DNA of 64,000 nt from NCBI GenBank assembly GCA_027596075.1, contig JADGJC010000221.1:1-64000 (forward strand). Direction: 5' to 3'. The translations under genes and the position numbers were made by a program. Source of the stretch: Rhizophlyctis rosea. Taxonomy: Eukaryota > Chytridiomycota > Chytridiomycetes > Rhizophlyctidales > Rhizophlyctidaceae. This document shows, piece by piece, positions 26,987 through 38,983 of this stretch (positions are counted from its first letter, which is position 1; each line of letters opens with the position of its first letter). The notes beneath the pieces are model-generated. The model worked only from the letters and a program-made list of their open reading frames with translations. It did no database searches and was not told where the DNA came from.

Positions 26987-27928
26987 ATGGTCGTCCTCCC
27001 ATCCGAGCTGCTGACCGAAATTGGTTTCTACACTCCTCAAGAAACAGCCTTCCGTATTGGCATTCTTTTGAACGTCCTGTACCATGACCCACTCCTCCGC
27101 AACGCGTCTATCCCCCTCCTCCCTCACGCAGCAATGGACGCCGCATCCCGCAAAGGTCAAACCGACCTCCTATCATGGTGGCTCTCCTTCCATCGCCAAA
27201 CCCGCAAAGCCCACTTTCTTTGCTACACCACCAATGCAATGGACATTGCCAGCCGTAACGGTCACGTCCACGTCCTCCAATGGTGGAAACGTAGTGGTCT
27301 CCCATTGCGGTACACCGGTGCTGCAATCGATGCCGCTAGCGAGATGGGACATGTGGATGTGTTGCGGTGGTGGAAGGCTAGTGGGCTATTTGTAAACCAT
27401 TCAGCAGCTGCGGTTGATCTCGCCAGCACCAATGGGCATGTCGACATTTTGACATGGTGGAGACAAAGCGGCTGGGTGTTCCGATACACGAGGAGAGCGA
27501 TGGACTGGGCAAGCCGAGAGGGACATTGCAACGTATTAAACTGGTGGAAAGGGAGTGGGATATCACCTTTGCTGTACACCGAAGTGGCTATGAATCTAGC
27601 TAGTGAGAATGGGCAGGTCGCCGTTCTGGAATGGTGGAAGCAGAGTGGCTATGAGCTATTGTACTCCCGAGCTGCACTGGATACGGCCAGCAAGGAGGGA
27701 CATTTAGCAGTATTAGAGTGGTGGAAGGGAAGTGGGTTGAAGATGCTCTATTCGCCAAGAGTGATCTTTTGGGCGTCAGATAGAGGGCATACGGAAGTGG
27801 CCAATTGGTGGGAGCAGAACGCGTCGGAACTAGCGGGGTATTTGGGTGAGGGGCCGCAGCCCTTTCGACAAGCGTGGGATGAGCTTGCGGAGTATAATAG
27901 GAGGAGTTGGCTGGGATACGATAGTTAA
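26987..27928 (+). CDS. Ankyrin-repeat protein of the 'WWK-SG' type
   Basis: A 313-residue intronless protein. After a short N-terminal segment (MVVLPSELLTEIGF..., which resembles the start of an F-box-like helix but is too divergent to call) come about eight units of 33-34 residues. A typical unit reads A-x-D-x-A-S-x-x-G-H-x-x-V-L-x-W-W-K-x-S-G-L. This is the ankyrin helix-turn-helix with the usual TPLH replaced and a fixed Trp-Trp-Lys ending. The units run from about residue 45 to 285. There is no signal peptide or membrane segment. Such arrays act as protein-binding scaffolds; no partner can be named. Similar arrays form large families in chytrid-like fungi as far as I know, but that is recall and not a search result. 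Confidence 0.88.
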   Translation: MVVLPSELLTEIGFYTPQETAFRIGILLNVLYHDPLLRNASIPLLPHAAMDAASRKGQTDLLSWWLSFHRQTRKAHFLCYTTNAMDIASRNGHVHVLQWWKRSGLPLRYTGAAIDAASEMGHVDVLRWWKASGLFVNHSAAAVDLASTNGHVDILTWWRQSGWVFRYTRRAMDWASREGHCNVLNWWKGSGISPLLYTEVAMNLASENGQVAVLEWWKQSGYELLYSRAALDTASKEGHLAVLEWWKGSGLKMLYSPRVIFWASDRGHTEVANWWEQNASELAGYLGEGPQPFRQAWDELAEYNRRSWLGYDS

Positions 27929-28433
27929 TGCACGTACGACGGCCGTTTGTTGTACTTCTACCCAGGGCGCCTAAAGAGACGGGAGTGTCAAGATTGCCAG
28001 CTGAGCTTTGTGGGTATGTGAAGTTGCTTGAAGGTTCGATGACAAATTGGGAGGGTTTTGTAACATTCCACAGCTCAGTGAAGCATGGTACCTGCTTGTT
28101 TATGGGGTGTGGGGTATTTGTTTCTTTACGATGTAGGGATATTATTTGCAAGCGCATTTTCCTTATGTCAAACGCAACCAATACCACGGTTGAATCAGAA
28201 CATCTGTTAACTTGATAACCACATGTCCTTGAACTTTGGGTTTGAGTGCACATGAACGACAAATGGTGAAAGGGAGAACTTCAATCCGTCTTATTACCGT
28301 ATACAAAGTCTTCGAACATATCAGAATGCCTATGCAAAAGGGAAATAGATGTCATCAGCCCTTAATGAGGAATCTAACCAGTCAGGCCTTCCACCCATAT
28401 TTGGAAGCTCACCTGTCTGAACTTTGCATCAGT
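27929..28433. other. Intergenic between convergent genes
   Basis: 505 bp between the ankyrin stop and the end of the minus-strand GTPase gene. I see no gene or repeat in it. Confidence 0.6.
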
Positions 28434-31400
28434 CTACAAAGTAATCTGCAGGTACGCTCCTTGCGACGGCCCCTGACTTTGCTGTCGCTGGCCCTTCCGC
28501 GCCTTTCCAAACAGCGCCTTCCTCACTGCATCTACCCATTCCCAATTCCCAAAAGACCTCCCAACAGCGACCTTTTTCCTCGGCAGCGTCGCATCCCTGT
28601 GAACAAACCCATGCCTCACGAAATGCTCGATAGCTTCCTCTGGGCGAACACCTTCGCCGGTACATTCTTCCATGATCACCGCCAGTTGACGTTGCTTTCG
28701 CAGTTGGTCAAGCATCTTGGCTTTGGCGGGCTCGTTTTCTTGCTCCAATGCTGCAAGAGTCATTAGATGAGTTCTTGTTCACAAAGATTAGTGTGGGGTG
28801 AATATAACAAACCTTTGATGAGAGTGTCGACATATTGCACGCTTGTCAGAGCCCCCTTGCGATGAAGCGCCAGCTTATCAAGCTCGTTCAGTGTAATTTG
28901 AGATCGTCCATTGTACTTTGGAATTTCGACGATAGCTGGAAGATCTTCTCTTTTATGCCCTCGAGCAAGGATTGCTTCGTCACCTTTTCCTGCGAGGCAG
29001 CGTCGTATTTGTCTTTGAGGTCGTCGACGGTCCGCGTTTCTTTCACCATGGTCCATTCGTAGTAGAAGTCGTTGTTGCGGTGATTGTCCCAACTGCAATG
29101 ACCAGGACAAACAACGCAAGTTGCATTAGGTTGTCCCTGACTGTTCCCCATGGCGGCGCAAAGCCGCTTCTGGTTGTCGTTCGGGTATACGCATCGTCGA
29201 TGGCAAGTGTAGTTACAGGTGACGCAGTTGGTGGCGTAGGCCCCTTGACCGGCGATGCTGACAATCTTCATGGTAGGAGATTCAACCGTCATGGTCCAGT
29301 CCTTCGAACTCAAAATGGAGTTATCCAGCTGCTCTATGATTGCTTGTTCCGTACGCATGATCTCCATCTCCGCCAGCATCCGAGTGATTGCAAGCTGCAG
29401 TGCATTAGCGTACCCTTCCAGCTTCTGGCGCCGCGAAATCACCCCTGCCGAATTTACCGTGGGGACATCTATCCACTGACCGACGCCGTCGAAGAAGGTT
29501 TCGAAGCACTGAGTAGCCATAGCAAAGAATCCGCGAACCATAACGTCTTGGGTATTATGGGACATGTAGCCGGAATTGTTGAATTTGAACCAATTTCCAT
29601 CTTGGATGCGAACAGCCATATCAGTGCCGGATAAGGTTTCCAATACCGGGGGATCGACGGTGTCGGCATACGTGATCAGGAAGGCGAAGTTGTCCACGAG
29701 ATCTTTCGCGAAGAGGGATAGGGTTTGACCAATGGTGAATTTGAAGAATTCGGTGTTACGGTTCTCGGTGGCCTTCACAACGAAGCAAACTAGCTGTGAC
29801 GCATTGACCGACGCTTTGAAGCTGTTGATTTGTTGGTCACCGGTTGACAGTTGTTGAATAATCAATTTGACAAGTACCGCACCTCTTCTGAATTGAAGCA
29901 CATTCTGATCTTGCCCCGCATTTCTTTGTCCACCTCCAAACCGCGTGTATCCCCCGAGCCGGGTGAATCAATTAAAACCACAGTGCGTCCGAGCACCGTT
30001 TCCTCCAACACGTAGATGCATACACTGTCCGTCATACTTTCGCCCTTGCGCTTCTGTTGTCCTGCCACCGTTCTCATTTCATCATGTGTTGCAATAATGT
30101 TGAGGCGGAACGGGTCGTCGACGGACACACCCAGGAGGTAATTGGTCATGCTGTTTAGGGTGGTGGTTTTGCCGGATCCGGTTGGGCCAACCACTAGGAG
30201 ACGAAGCGGGGATTGTTGATATAGCTCAGGGGATTGATCTTCCTTCGGTGGACCAACGTAAAACTCTTCCACAGCCTTCAAGCCGGTAGGAGTCGTCAGG
30301 ATCATACCCGGTCGCAGGTCGGGTTTGAAGATTGGCATATCACCCTTCCGATCAATCTCTGTAGCAGTCTACATCGCCAGTGAGTGATCACGAGTTTGCA
30401 GACATGATGAGCACCCCTCACCTTCAGCACTCTCAGAGCCAACCGACCCTCAGGAGTATCCAGGAGAAGAGCATCGCTTGGTTGCGAGGATATATTGATA
30501 TCGTCCAAAAGTGTCAGGCTCGCTTGGACGGTCACGGCGTATTTGGTTTCCGGACGAAGATTCGTCAAGGTGAAGGATGTGTCGGTGGTAGTCTCCTGTA
30601 TTTGTTGGAACGGGTAGTCGTCCGGGTGATAGATGACCACGAAACGATCATAAGCTCCACTTGCCGGCGGATCCCACTCGATCGTGACGGAGTCAACAGA
30701 TAGATCCCTTCAGGGTGATAGCCAAGCAATGGCCGAAGTCTAATCAAAAGGAAACGCAGCGCTCACCCTTGTTGATGGGGATCTCTTGATGTGGACGGTG
30801 GCGCAAACGTAGTCTCCTCCCTTCCAATCCGCAAGCGAAGATCAGCGAGACCACCGCTCATGGTGACTGGACCGTCCTCCAGCACGAAGCGGACGCCACT
30901 GGCAACAAGGTGTTGATTGTCTTCCACGACATTGGCAAATGTCTGGACAAGAATCTTGAAAAGTTCAAGATCCTACTCACCCTCGCTCCAAATGGCGGGG
31001 ACGGGTTGACCGTTGAATTGATAGGTGCACACAATGGAATGGAGCAATTGGACTTTCAGGAGAATCGCCGCCTTGACCCCGTCATTCGTCGATTGTGCCG
31101 AGTAATCCTTCCCAAATTCAACTGGTAAGCACAGGCACCCAACATCTTCATCTGCTCCCCTAGATATAAGACCATCTGTTTCAGAACTAACAAATACTTT
31201 GGCCCGCATGTCGATGAATTCCAACGTTCCAGGTAGCCCGTCAGAACCGCTTCACTCTGAACTCCATCTTCGACCGCTTGCAACAGTTGACCGATCCCAT
31301 TTTTCAACAGTTTCTCCGATTTGGCGATGCTGCTTTTGATGGCCTGAAGGTAGTCGACTACGGAGGGCGACTGACGGTCATTTCCGGTTCCCGTATCAAT

Positions 31401-32299
31401 GAGATTTTGTAGCAGATATTGAAGGTCTAGGATGTTCTCAATGATACAGACCGCCAATTTAACCGAATTGTTTGATATCTTCCTGATCACCGGTGGTGCG
31501 CTGAAATCGACCAAAGTTAAAAGATGAGGTGAATACATGACTAATAAATGCCATCGCTTACTCCAAGGTCGTGGCCATGAGAGGTAAAGATGCATTCTTT
31601 TTGGCGCCAACACTGTCAACATCCCCGGAATGGATTCAAGACCTCAACGGCACTTAACATCGCCCCATCCAAACCGCTATCGGTGTAAACAGTGACAGAC
31701 GTGTCTTTCAAGGCATCCAAGTTGATTGCCGCGAGGTTCAGTTGAACCTCTGAATTGACGTCAGACGTTACAATCTTCCGCAGCGCCTGGGCCAACTCGT
31801 CCGTCTTAGTTTGCTTTTCTTCATCAGTGGCGACTGCTTTCTCAAAAACGGTATGAGCCTCAGCACCGTACTGGATCCGTCGAACGACATGTGTGGCTTC
31901 GGATTCATTGACCAAAGCGGGACGGTGTATCATCAACGCCTTAAGAACTTGGAGCATTGAGAATTCTTCGCAATAATGTGTGCGTTGAACGGAGAGGACT
32001 ACGCGGCTGGTGTAAGGACGCTGGTTGCGATGGTCAAGGTAGCGTCCAGCGCCAGCAGGGTCAACGAGGCCGGCCAGCAAGCTTAGCTTGAGGGATTCGG
32101 GCGCCTCCGTGTCCTGAATTGTCTTTGAGAGGCTTTCCGGCACGGATAGATCGATACTGAGGGACGGTTGGTTGATCCGGACAGGTTTGGAGCGATTTGG
32201 GATGGAACGAGACAGGAACCGGCCTTTACGGCCATTGTAAAGCGTCCAGAGAGTGCATTCCTGCCCGAATCCTTGAACAATTAGCTCTTCTGCATTCAT
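28434..32299 (-). CDS. SNTX-like / FN3 / AIG1-like GTPase composite gene, apparently disrupted
   Basis: Order along the gene: an N-terminal region resembling the SNTX-type (MACPF/CDC-related fold) domain (32299 to about 31620, marked by GLV, ATHVV-like and YGAEA blocks), a helical region (about 31500-31230), a thioredoxin-like region (31220-30770), an FN3 domain (30707-30422), a P-loop GTPase (from 30356) with GPTGSGKTT and DSPGSGDT, a Cys/His cluster with CVTCNYTCH (about 29220), coiled coil, and a Lys-rich tail ending at 28434. Good introns are 31501-31561, 30708-30766, 30357-30421, a probable 56-bp one near 29850, and 28751-28812. However, the frame changes near 31600, 31230 and 28900 without an obvious intron, and a TAG at 30973-30975 interrupts otherwise coding-like sequence. 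It may be a decaying gene. The SNTX family is named after a fish venom protein but is widespread; nothing here indicates a toxin. No signal peptide. Confidence 0.66.
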
Positions 32300-32426
32300 C
32301 TGTGCTCGGGAGTGGGAGAGAAGTAGAGACTGGAGGTAGGTACAAACCGGAGAACTGTCAATAGCTGTGGATCAAGACTTGCAGCGTACTGCCATATCTC
32401 ATACCTGCTGGCGTGTGCTTATTGGC

Positions 32427-33314
32427 TCAATTAAAGCAATTCGAATTCCTCCCGACTTGCTCGGAATGGGAGAGTTGTACAAAAAGGAGGCGCTGACCAA
32501 CAGAGAGGAGCACTCTTGACAGCTCTGCATCGAGAATTGCGTGTGGCCCAAATACCTGTCGAAACCACTTCATACCTTGCTTGAAAGCCGCTGCGAAAAC
32601 AAATTCGGTACCGCCCTTGCTCAAAAACGCCACAGCGAGTTCCATCAAAGCGGCATACGAGGGTGGCAGCATAGTAACATTGCCTGCTCCGGCATCAGCT
32701 GCGCCCTCTCCGCACTCCTTCAAAATACGGTTTACCATGTACGACACTTTCTTGTGCCGACGTGCTCTACCATTCGCAGCCGGAACAGAGTGCGAGCTCA
32801 TTCGGTTTTGAAGGTCGTGTCGTGCTGCGTCCGAAGCCTTCTCCACTTCTCGCTCCAACAATGGCTTGACAAGTTATCCCAAACTTTGTGGGTCAACATT
32901 TCCACACAAGAGCCCAACTTCGCGGGACAGAATGTTTCGCAAGCGGTTGATGAGATCCAAGGCCAGCTCGTGCAACGTTTCTTGATCTTTGTGGTAGATT
33001 TTCAGGTTTTCGGGGACGGGGTTTTCATGTTCTGGATTTTGCTCGGCGGACGTGGCGAGGTCGAGGATGTAGTAGGAATCGACGACCATGAACGGTTGGT
33101 GATCCTTGATGCTTCTCAACGTTTCCGAGGTGGCTTCCAAAAAGTGGCGGTATATCATCCGATCGGGTTGAACGCTGCTGTTTTTCATATCCGAACGTTG
33201 TTGCAGATCTTCGATGAGTTTGGTAACTTTGGTAACAAAGAGGCCCTCCAATATAAATTGCAACATTGCCACCTCGTATTCACGCCCACTTCGTGGATAC
33301 CATTCTACGAACAT
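32427..33314 (-). CDS. Hypothetical gene with an internal in-frame stop
   Basis: I do not recognise this protein. The frame from ATG 33314 (MFVEWYPRSG...) runs 146 codons through coding-like amphipathic sequence to a TAA at 32874-32876. The same frame then stays open for a further 149 codons to the stop at 32427. Either the gene is broken by one nonsense mutation, or a 54-bp intron with an unusual GTTGGG donor removes the stop. Coding-like sequence in the same frame also extends a little upstream of 33314, so a 5' exon is possible. It lies 127 bp upstream of the SNTX/AIG1-type gene on the same strand and head-to-head with the RING-like gene. Confidence 0.45.
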
Positions 33315-33476
33315 TTCGCTTATCACATTGAGGAGGATATGATCAATATTGCTGAGGTGGAAAGATCATATCTGTGGACTGACCCGTCCTGACAAACTCG
33401 TTTGTAAGTTTGTGAACAATTTCGAAGCATATCCATCTGATGGTGGTTCCAACCTTGCATTTGATCTAGAGTCGCC

Positions 33477-34561
33477 ATGTTTAGTTCCATCATTGCTGCA
33501 AACAAAGATACACTGGGATGGCGCTTTCAAACGGACTTCGAGGCGGTTGCTGCGGCCCAGCGAAGGCTGTCGTACTTCAAGGAGACACTGATGATCATGG
33601 CGCAGGTGGTTGCCGGTTGGTCCGTGAGTGGGTTTTTGCATGGGCTGGACGAAACTTCTTTGGGGAGCAGTAAATGTCCATTTAACTGCTATATAAGCTC
33701 TAATGATGCGCTTTTGCCATTATGGTCACAAGCGTCAAGCTTTGATGGTGCCCGTTTGCGACTATGTTCAAAAGGCGCAAAGGTCTACCATCCCGAAGCT
33801 TCTCCAGAAGACGGTTAAATCCACGTGTTCGATCATACGTGAGGCTCAGCCTTGTACTTCCTTCATTAAAACTGCCATTTGTTTTAATGAGTATGGCCGC
33901 CATGTAAGTCTGTGTGAGCATTTTGTGAAAATGGATTGGACGGCGGCTCATTAGACTACTTGCTAGAATGGTGGTCACGCCAATCCTTGGGCAGCTAAAC
34001 AATCCGGATGGTTTGGATGGTGGTGTAAGCTTAGAAGCTGGGCAGCGGATCTTCCAATCACGTGGAGTGGGCATCACGAAGAGAATCATCGTGCAACTTC
34101 TCAGCATGAGTTGGAGGAAGCTGTGTGGAAACACTACGTGCGATATATCTCTCACTACAAGAGCTTGGTGGGTCTCTCTGAACTTTCCAGCGGCATGAGC
34201 AATATTTTTTTACAGCTGAAATGCATTTCAGGACAAGCAAAGTATTCTTTATGACCGCTTGCGTTTATACTTGACTCGTGGACCGGAAACACTTCAATTG
34301 TGCCTTAGCAAAGTCCCGACAGCGGATGGCAAATCCATCTGCGTCATCTGCCTTCAGGACCGAACTCAAACCGGTGACAAAATTATCACTTGCAAAACCC
34401 GACAATGTCCACTCAACTCTCTCTGTGCTGATTGTCAGGCTGAGATGGAGTGGAGCAAGCTAAGTGGGTCAGAGTGTTGGCTATGCCCGCCAAATAAGCC
34501 AGTTCCGAAAATGATTCAGAAACGGTTTGATCAGGCAGTTGCCAGGTCGGATAATATGTAG
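33477..34561 (+). CDS. RING-like zinc-finger protein
   Basis: The firm part is the last three exons (ending 33903; 33967-34167; 34232-34561), which join in phase 0 with good GTAAGT/GTGGGT donors and 63-64 bp introns. The final exon encodes a Cys-rich module: CVIC, 13 residues, ITCKTRQC, then LCADC and ECWLC. This matches the eight-ligand spacing of a RING-type finger with Cys in place of the usual His. RING proteins are mostly E3 ubiquitin ligases; that role is inferred. Before it lies a charged His/Glu-rich segment (HHEENHRATSQHELEEAVWK). The 5' end is unresolved. The ATG at 33477 opens a 113-codon frame (MFSSIIAANKDTLGWRFQ...), but its junction to the downstream exons could not be fixed. 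Confidence 0.5.
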
Positions 34562-35247
34562 GATTGTGCTGTACACTACGTGATAGCACCCTTAGATCCC
34601 TTTTTTATGTATGGCGGTTGTATCAATATAGAATTATGCTGTAGAGGGCTTGCCTCAGTCAAAGTGGATTGGAGTTGGCACTTCTAGACTCGTATGGCTT
34701 GAAGTTGAATGATACGGAGCAGCACGTTCGACGTCCCGACATGCGCAAGTCATTTGCATATCATTCGCCGATAAGTCATAAATGCTGCACATGTAAAATT
34801 TGGAAGAGCATCAAGTCCACCTCGGCCCAAAGATCGGACTGACTTGGCCCCAATCCTTTTTTGGTCAAACGGTTGGTTCTGCCAAAGTGCATACTGTGAA
34901 CGAATGGTTGTACGAATGGTTGTCATATCGTTTTCTGAAGTGGTAATATATATTTTTCGGGGTACAATCCCGAGTCATGGTACAAATCCGAGAAGTCTAG
35001 TCAAAGAAAGCCAGAAACAGACGAAACTCCCAACCCCAGTCATCCCAATCCAACATCATCCCTTCCTCATCATACATATGTATACAACATTTCATCTTCT
35101 CTTCTCTTGGCCCTCCCACCCGCTCGAGTCTAGTCCTTCCCATCAATTAGCCAAATACGCCATCACCTATCCACACCGATGTCCTCCTGACATCTCCGTT
35201 CTACCATATCCTATATCTTATCTAACAAACCCCGGTGCATATGTCGT
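34562..35247. other. Intergenic, 3' flanks of two convergent genes
   Basis: 686 bp between the RING-like gene and the end of the GT2 gene. It is AT-rich at 34600-34960; no gene seen. Confidence 0.55.
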
Positions 35248-38200
35248 CTATGTACTGAAGTGGTTCAACAACAGCGGCATGACCAAGTGGGCGCTGATCA
35301 TGACCAAGGCTGGTGCGAGAATGGTGGGAACGGTGATGGACCAGGCCGGGTTGGACCAAACCGCAAGGAAGATGATGAGGGCCAGGAGGACAAAGAAGAA
35401 GGCGTACATGGGCCAGTACCTGGAAGAAGAACATACGCGATCAGCTCTCCGCAGCAACGAAGTCCAAAACACCATCAAAAAACTAACTTCTTCAAAATCT
35501 TCTCCAAACTAACAAAGTACCCAGCTCCATCGGCCTCCTTCGCCGTCGCCGTCCACGAAATCCTCAAACTGAACAAATGGCACACGAGCGCTCGCGAGAT
35601 GTGGAAACTCAATCCAGCGAAGAACAACACCAGGAGGGGAGTCCACTTGGCGTTTTCCCAGAGCGTGGCGAAGAGCGAGCCTTGATTTGTTCGGAACCGG
35701 TGAATGGAAAGAGCGAAGGGTGCCCAGAGACCGAAGATGAACATGATGGTGATGAGGACTTCGAATTGCGGGAGAAGGAAGTGGTCCATGCCGTAGTAGT
35801 ACCAGCCGAGGATGAAGTAGTTGACGATGGTGAGGATCCAACCGGCGCCGATGGCGACTGTATTTTGCAAGGGGTCGTTAGTTCCAAGTTTGTGGTAAAG
35901 CAGACACGGAAAGAGGACACATACAGTAATTGAACAAGTAGGCACAAGCACCCAACTTAGTCCAAAGAGGAACACTACTCCAAAGATATGTACGGAAGAG
36001 CTTAGTGAAAGGACTGTGCCTCGGCCATTGAATCAAGGGGTTGAAGATGACTTCCCTGAAAAAGGATAAAAGTACCGGTAAATCATCAGCACTCCCAACC
36101 GAAACAACATTCACACCCTCAATCAACTTACGAAGCACCATAACTATACTTCTCAAACCGCTTAATCTCATCATAAACCGTCAAACTCACACCCTCCTGG
36201 AACTCGCCCTTCGTGTACGTAATGTAGCGGAGAATATATCCTTGCATCTGGAGACGGAGCGCCATGTCGAAATCTTCGGATACGCGAGACTCGGACCAGA
36301 ATTTGATCAGGTCGCCGTCACGGTAGGAGACGTCTTTGATGGCGGCCCAGCGAAGGAAGGCGTTGTGACCGACGAAGGGGGCGGTGTCGCCGGAGGCGCA
36401 GACGTATCCGATGGCTTCGTAGGTTAGTTTGGTGAAGTAGGCCATGCCTTCCTCCCTGTGGATGTAAAAAGTAGAAAATTAACAATTGTTTCTGAGCGCA
36501 TGCAAGTCCCCTCCATATGACAAAAACAACAGGCTATGAAGACATACCAGAAATGGTTGGTAACCAACATAGCTCCACTAGCATGCTGCAAAATCGCCAC
36601 ATCCTCGCACTCCGCAAATTCAGAAGCAGCGTCCAGGAAACAGTCTTCAGGTACACGGGTGTCGGAATCAACAAGGAGGATGTATTCACCGATACGAATG
36701 TCGCCTTCGGCCCACGTGGCGCTGTCGTCGACTTCGCGCAGGACATCTTGTAGGACTTGGGCATACATGGCTCCTTCGGTTTCGGGGTCAAGGCGTTGGT
36801 GAGGGTCGAGGGCGGCCATGCGGTCTTCGACTTTGAGGGAGACGGCGAGGGAGTGGTTGAGGTTACTGTGCGAGATGATTGTCAAATTTGGTATCAGTGT
36901 CTCAACAAAGAAACATCCAAAACGTTATTTCTCGAAATATATTATCTTACCTGGCCTTCTTGAACCTCCCCTTCCGTTGGTACCCATTCTCACCATGCTT
37001 CGGCCGCGCAACATACCCAATCAAATTATCATAATAATACTCCTTCCGCCTCTGCGCCTCCTTAGGACTCAAAATCTGCAAACCATCATCACAAATAAAG
37101 ATATTCGCACTGCCTCCCTGTTGCTCATACGTCGAAATCGCTCTCTTGATACTCTCGACGGTAGGCGCAATGACGGATTCCAAACCTTCGAGGTAGACAG
37201 GGATTTGAATGGTGAAATGGGGCAATTTGCCGCGGAGGCGTTTCGGGGGGACGGAAGAGTAGAATTGGGTGTTGCGGGCGAGGTGGGAGATTGGGCCGAA
37301 GGCGAAGAGGATTGATTGGACGAGTTGTTGGGGGAGGTACATTGCTGGGGGGAGGGTGATGATGAGGGTTAGGACTAGGGCTAGGCGGAGCCAGTTGCCG
37401 TCGTAGGCGGTTTCGGAGACGAGGGAGCCTGGGTGGTGGGGATATGGATGAGATTTGGAGATCCATCTTGATGAGTTCTATTAGGGATACTTACGGACTG
37501 ATTGAGCACCCAAGAACAAACTGACACTGAAAGCAATGCCGTTTGCCCAGATACCCAATGTGGAGTAAGGTCTCTTGGTATCTCCATCAACATCCTCGAC
37601 CTTCACCTTGACCTGGTCGTCATCCGCCCGAGCTTGTTGGGCGCGGGGACCTTCCCAGACAGTAGTCATGACCTTCTTCTCAACATCCTTAGCATGTTCC
37701 AAAAGATTCTCCGCACTGTCGCCCCATACGACAAGAGCCTCCTCCTTGACCAAGAGGGCAGCCCATTGATGCTTCCTCGCCCGACGAAGAGACTTCAAGT
37801 CCGCAATGACTTGAAGTTTGGAAAGGGAGCCCTTTTCGTTGCGGAAGTAGAGCTCGTTGCGGGAACCGATCATGTGAAGGGCAGAGGAAACTACTTTAGT
37901 TTTGAAGATGACTGCCGCCTGGAGAAGGGGATCAATCAGCAACGACAGTCAAGCAGGTAAATGAGGGTCCAGCCCTGGCAGGATACCCACCTCAACATTG
38001 AGAGCCTCAACCGCATTCCTGATCTCCCGATTCGGCTCCGGGTACACCGCACACTTCCTCGGCGCATACCTAATACAAACAGCACCAAACGCATCCTCCC
38101 CACCCACACCCTCCTCAAACCATGGCTCCTTCTTACTCGCAACCTTGAACAAATGCTCCGCCATCAACACCCTGGTCTGATAATGCGCAGCATCGTATTC

Positions 38201-38983
38201 GGAATCCATCCGGCTCGCGCGCCTCTCGCCAGCAGGGACGTAGCTCCGTTCTCGGGAACCATCACGATGGGATGAAGGGGGGGAGGAGTTGCTGTTGGAC
38301 GGGGTGGAGAGGTTGGAGGAGGAGTTGTGTTCGGTTGTTTCATCTTCTACGGTGTGGATTGTGTCGACGTCCGATTCGTAGGGGGATCGACCGGATTTGT
38401 CGACATCGATTGTGTCGACGTCGGAGTTGTAGTGAGATGAGGCTCCACCGGGGGATGGGGGTGCGTCGTAGTCGCGCCCAGTGCTGTCTTTTCGACCGTG
38501 TTGTGCGAGGTTGGTGTACGAGTAGGAGCGGTCGAAATGGGGGAGGAAGGTTTGTTCCGAGTCGGAGCGGTGGATTCCGCGGTGGGCGGGTACAGGGGAG
38601 GCGGATGTAGGTAGTTCGGCGGGAAAACCGGCTGCCATGGGTGGTTGATAATGGTATTGGGGTTGCGCATTGTAGTAAGGATGTTGGGGTACTTGAGAGT
38701 AAGGGGGATACTGAGAAGGTGATTGCGACCGTTCGACAGAGTGCGTTCGCATCCCTTCACGAGAATCGGTGCGACGAACACCATCTCTCGATTGCGGACG
38801 GGAAAATTCGCGGGAGTTGGGGCGGATATATTCTCTACTTGCCGGGCGAGAGGTGCGTTCGCGGGATCCGGCGCGGTAGGGTGATTGTGGTCGTGGTTGC
38901 TGCGGGAATTGGTCTTCCCGGCTTTGAGGTCTTACGTTGGCGGGCACCGACTCGTAGTCGCGGTCGTACCCGTAGCGTGACAT
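35248..38983 (-). CDS. Family 2 membrane glycosyltransferase (cellulose/mannan-synthase-like)
   Basis: Polysaccharide synthase of the plasma membrane or Golgi that uses a nucleotide sugar; the product cannot be told. Eight exons (38983-37991, 37918-37495, 37428-36951, 36865-36548, 36455-36132, 36055-35925, 35857-35488, 35419-35248) join perfectly in frame to 1069 residues. Residues 1-280 are disordered, rich in Arg, Ser, Pro and Tyr. A conserved cytosolic region follows (to about 440), then membrane segments near 455-475 and 485-505. The GT2 core has DDG (586-588), the metal-binding DSD (698-700) and the base motif SED (797-799). At the QxxRW site the protein reads EIKRF (834-838). Four or more membrane segments close the protein. 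The closest family I know is the roughly 900-residue fungal GT2 group with RWQKYAYG at that site. The N terminus suggests phosphoregulation. Confidence 0.92.

Noticed and set aside
29840..29900. Apparent frameshift inside the GTPase domain
   Set aside because: A 56-bp GT-AG intron from CG|GTACTT to CAACAG restores the frame and a normal spacing to the next conserved block.
32541..33392. Plus-strand open frame of 283 codons
   Set aside because: It is antisense to the minus-strand hypothetical gene, whose sequence reads more like protein; treated as a shadow.
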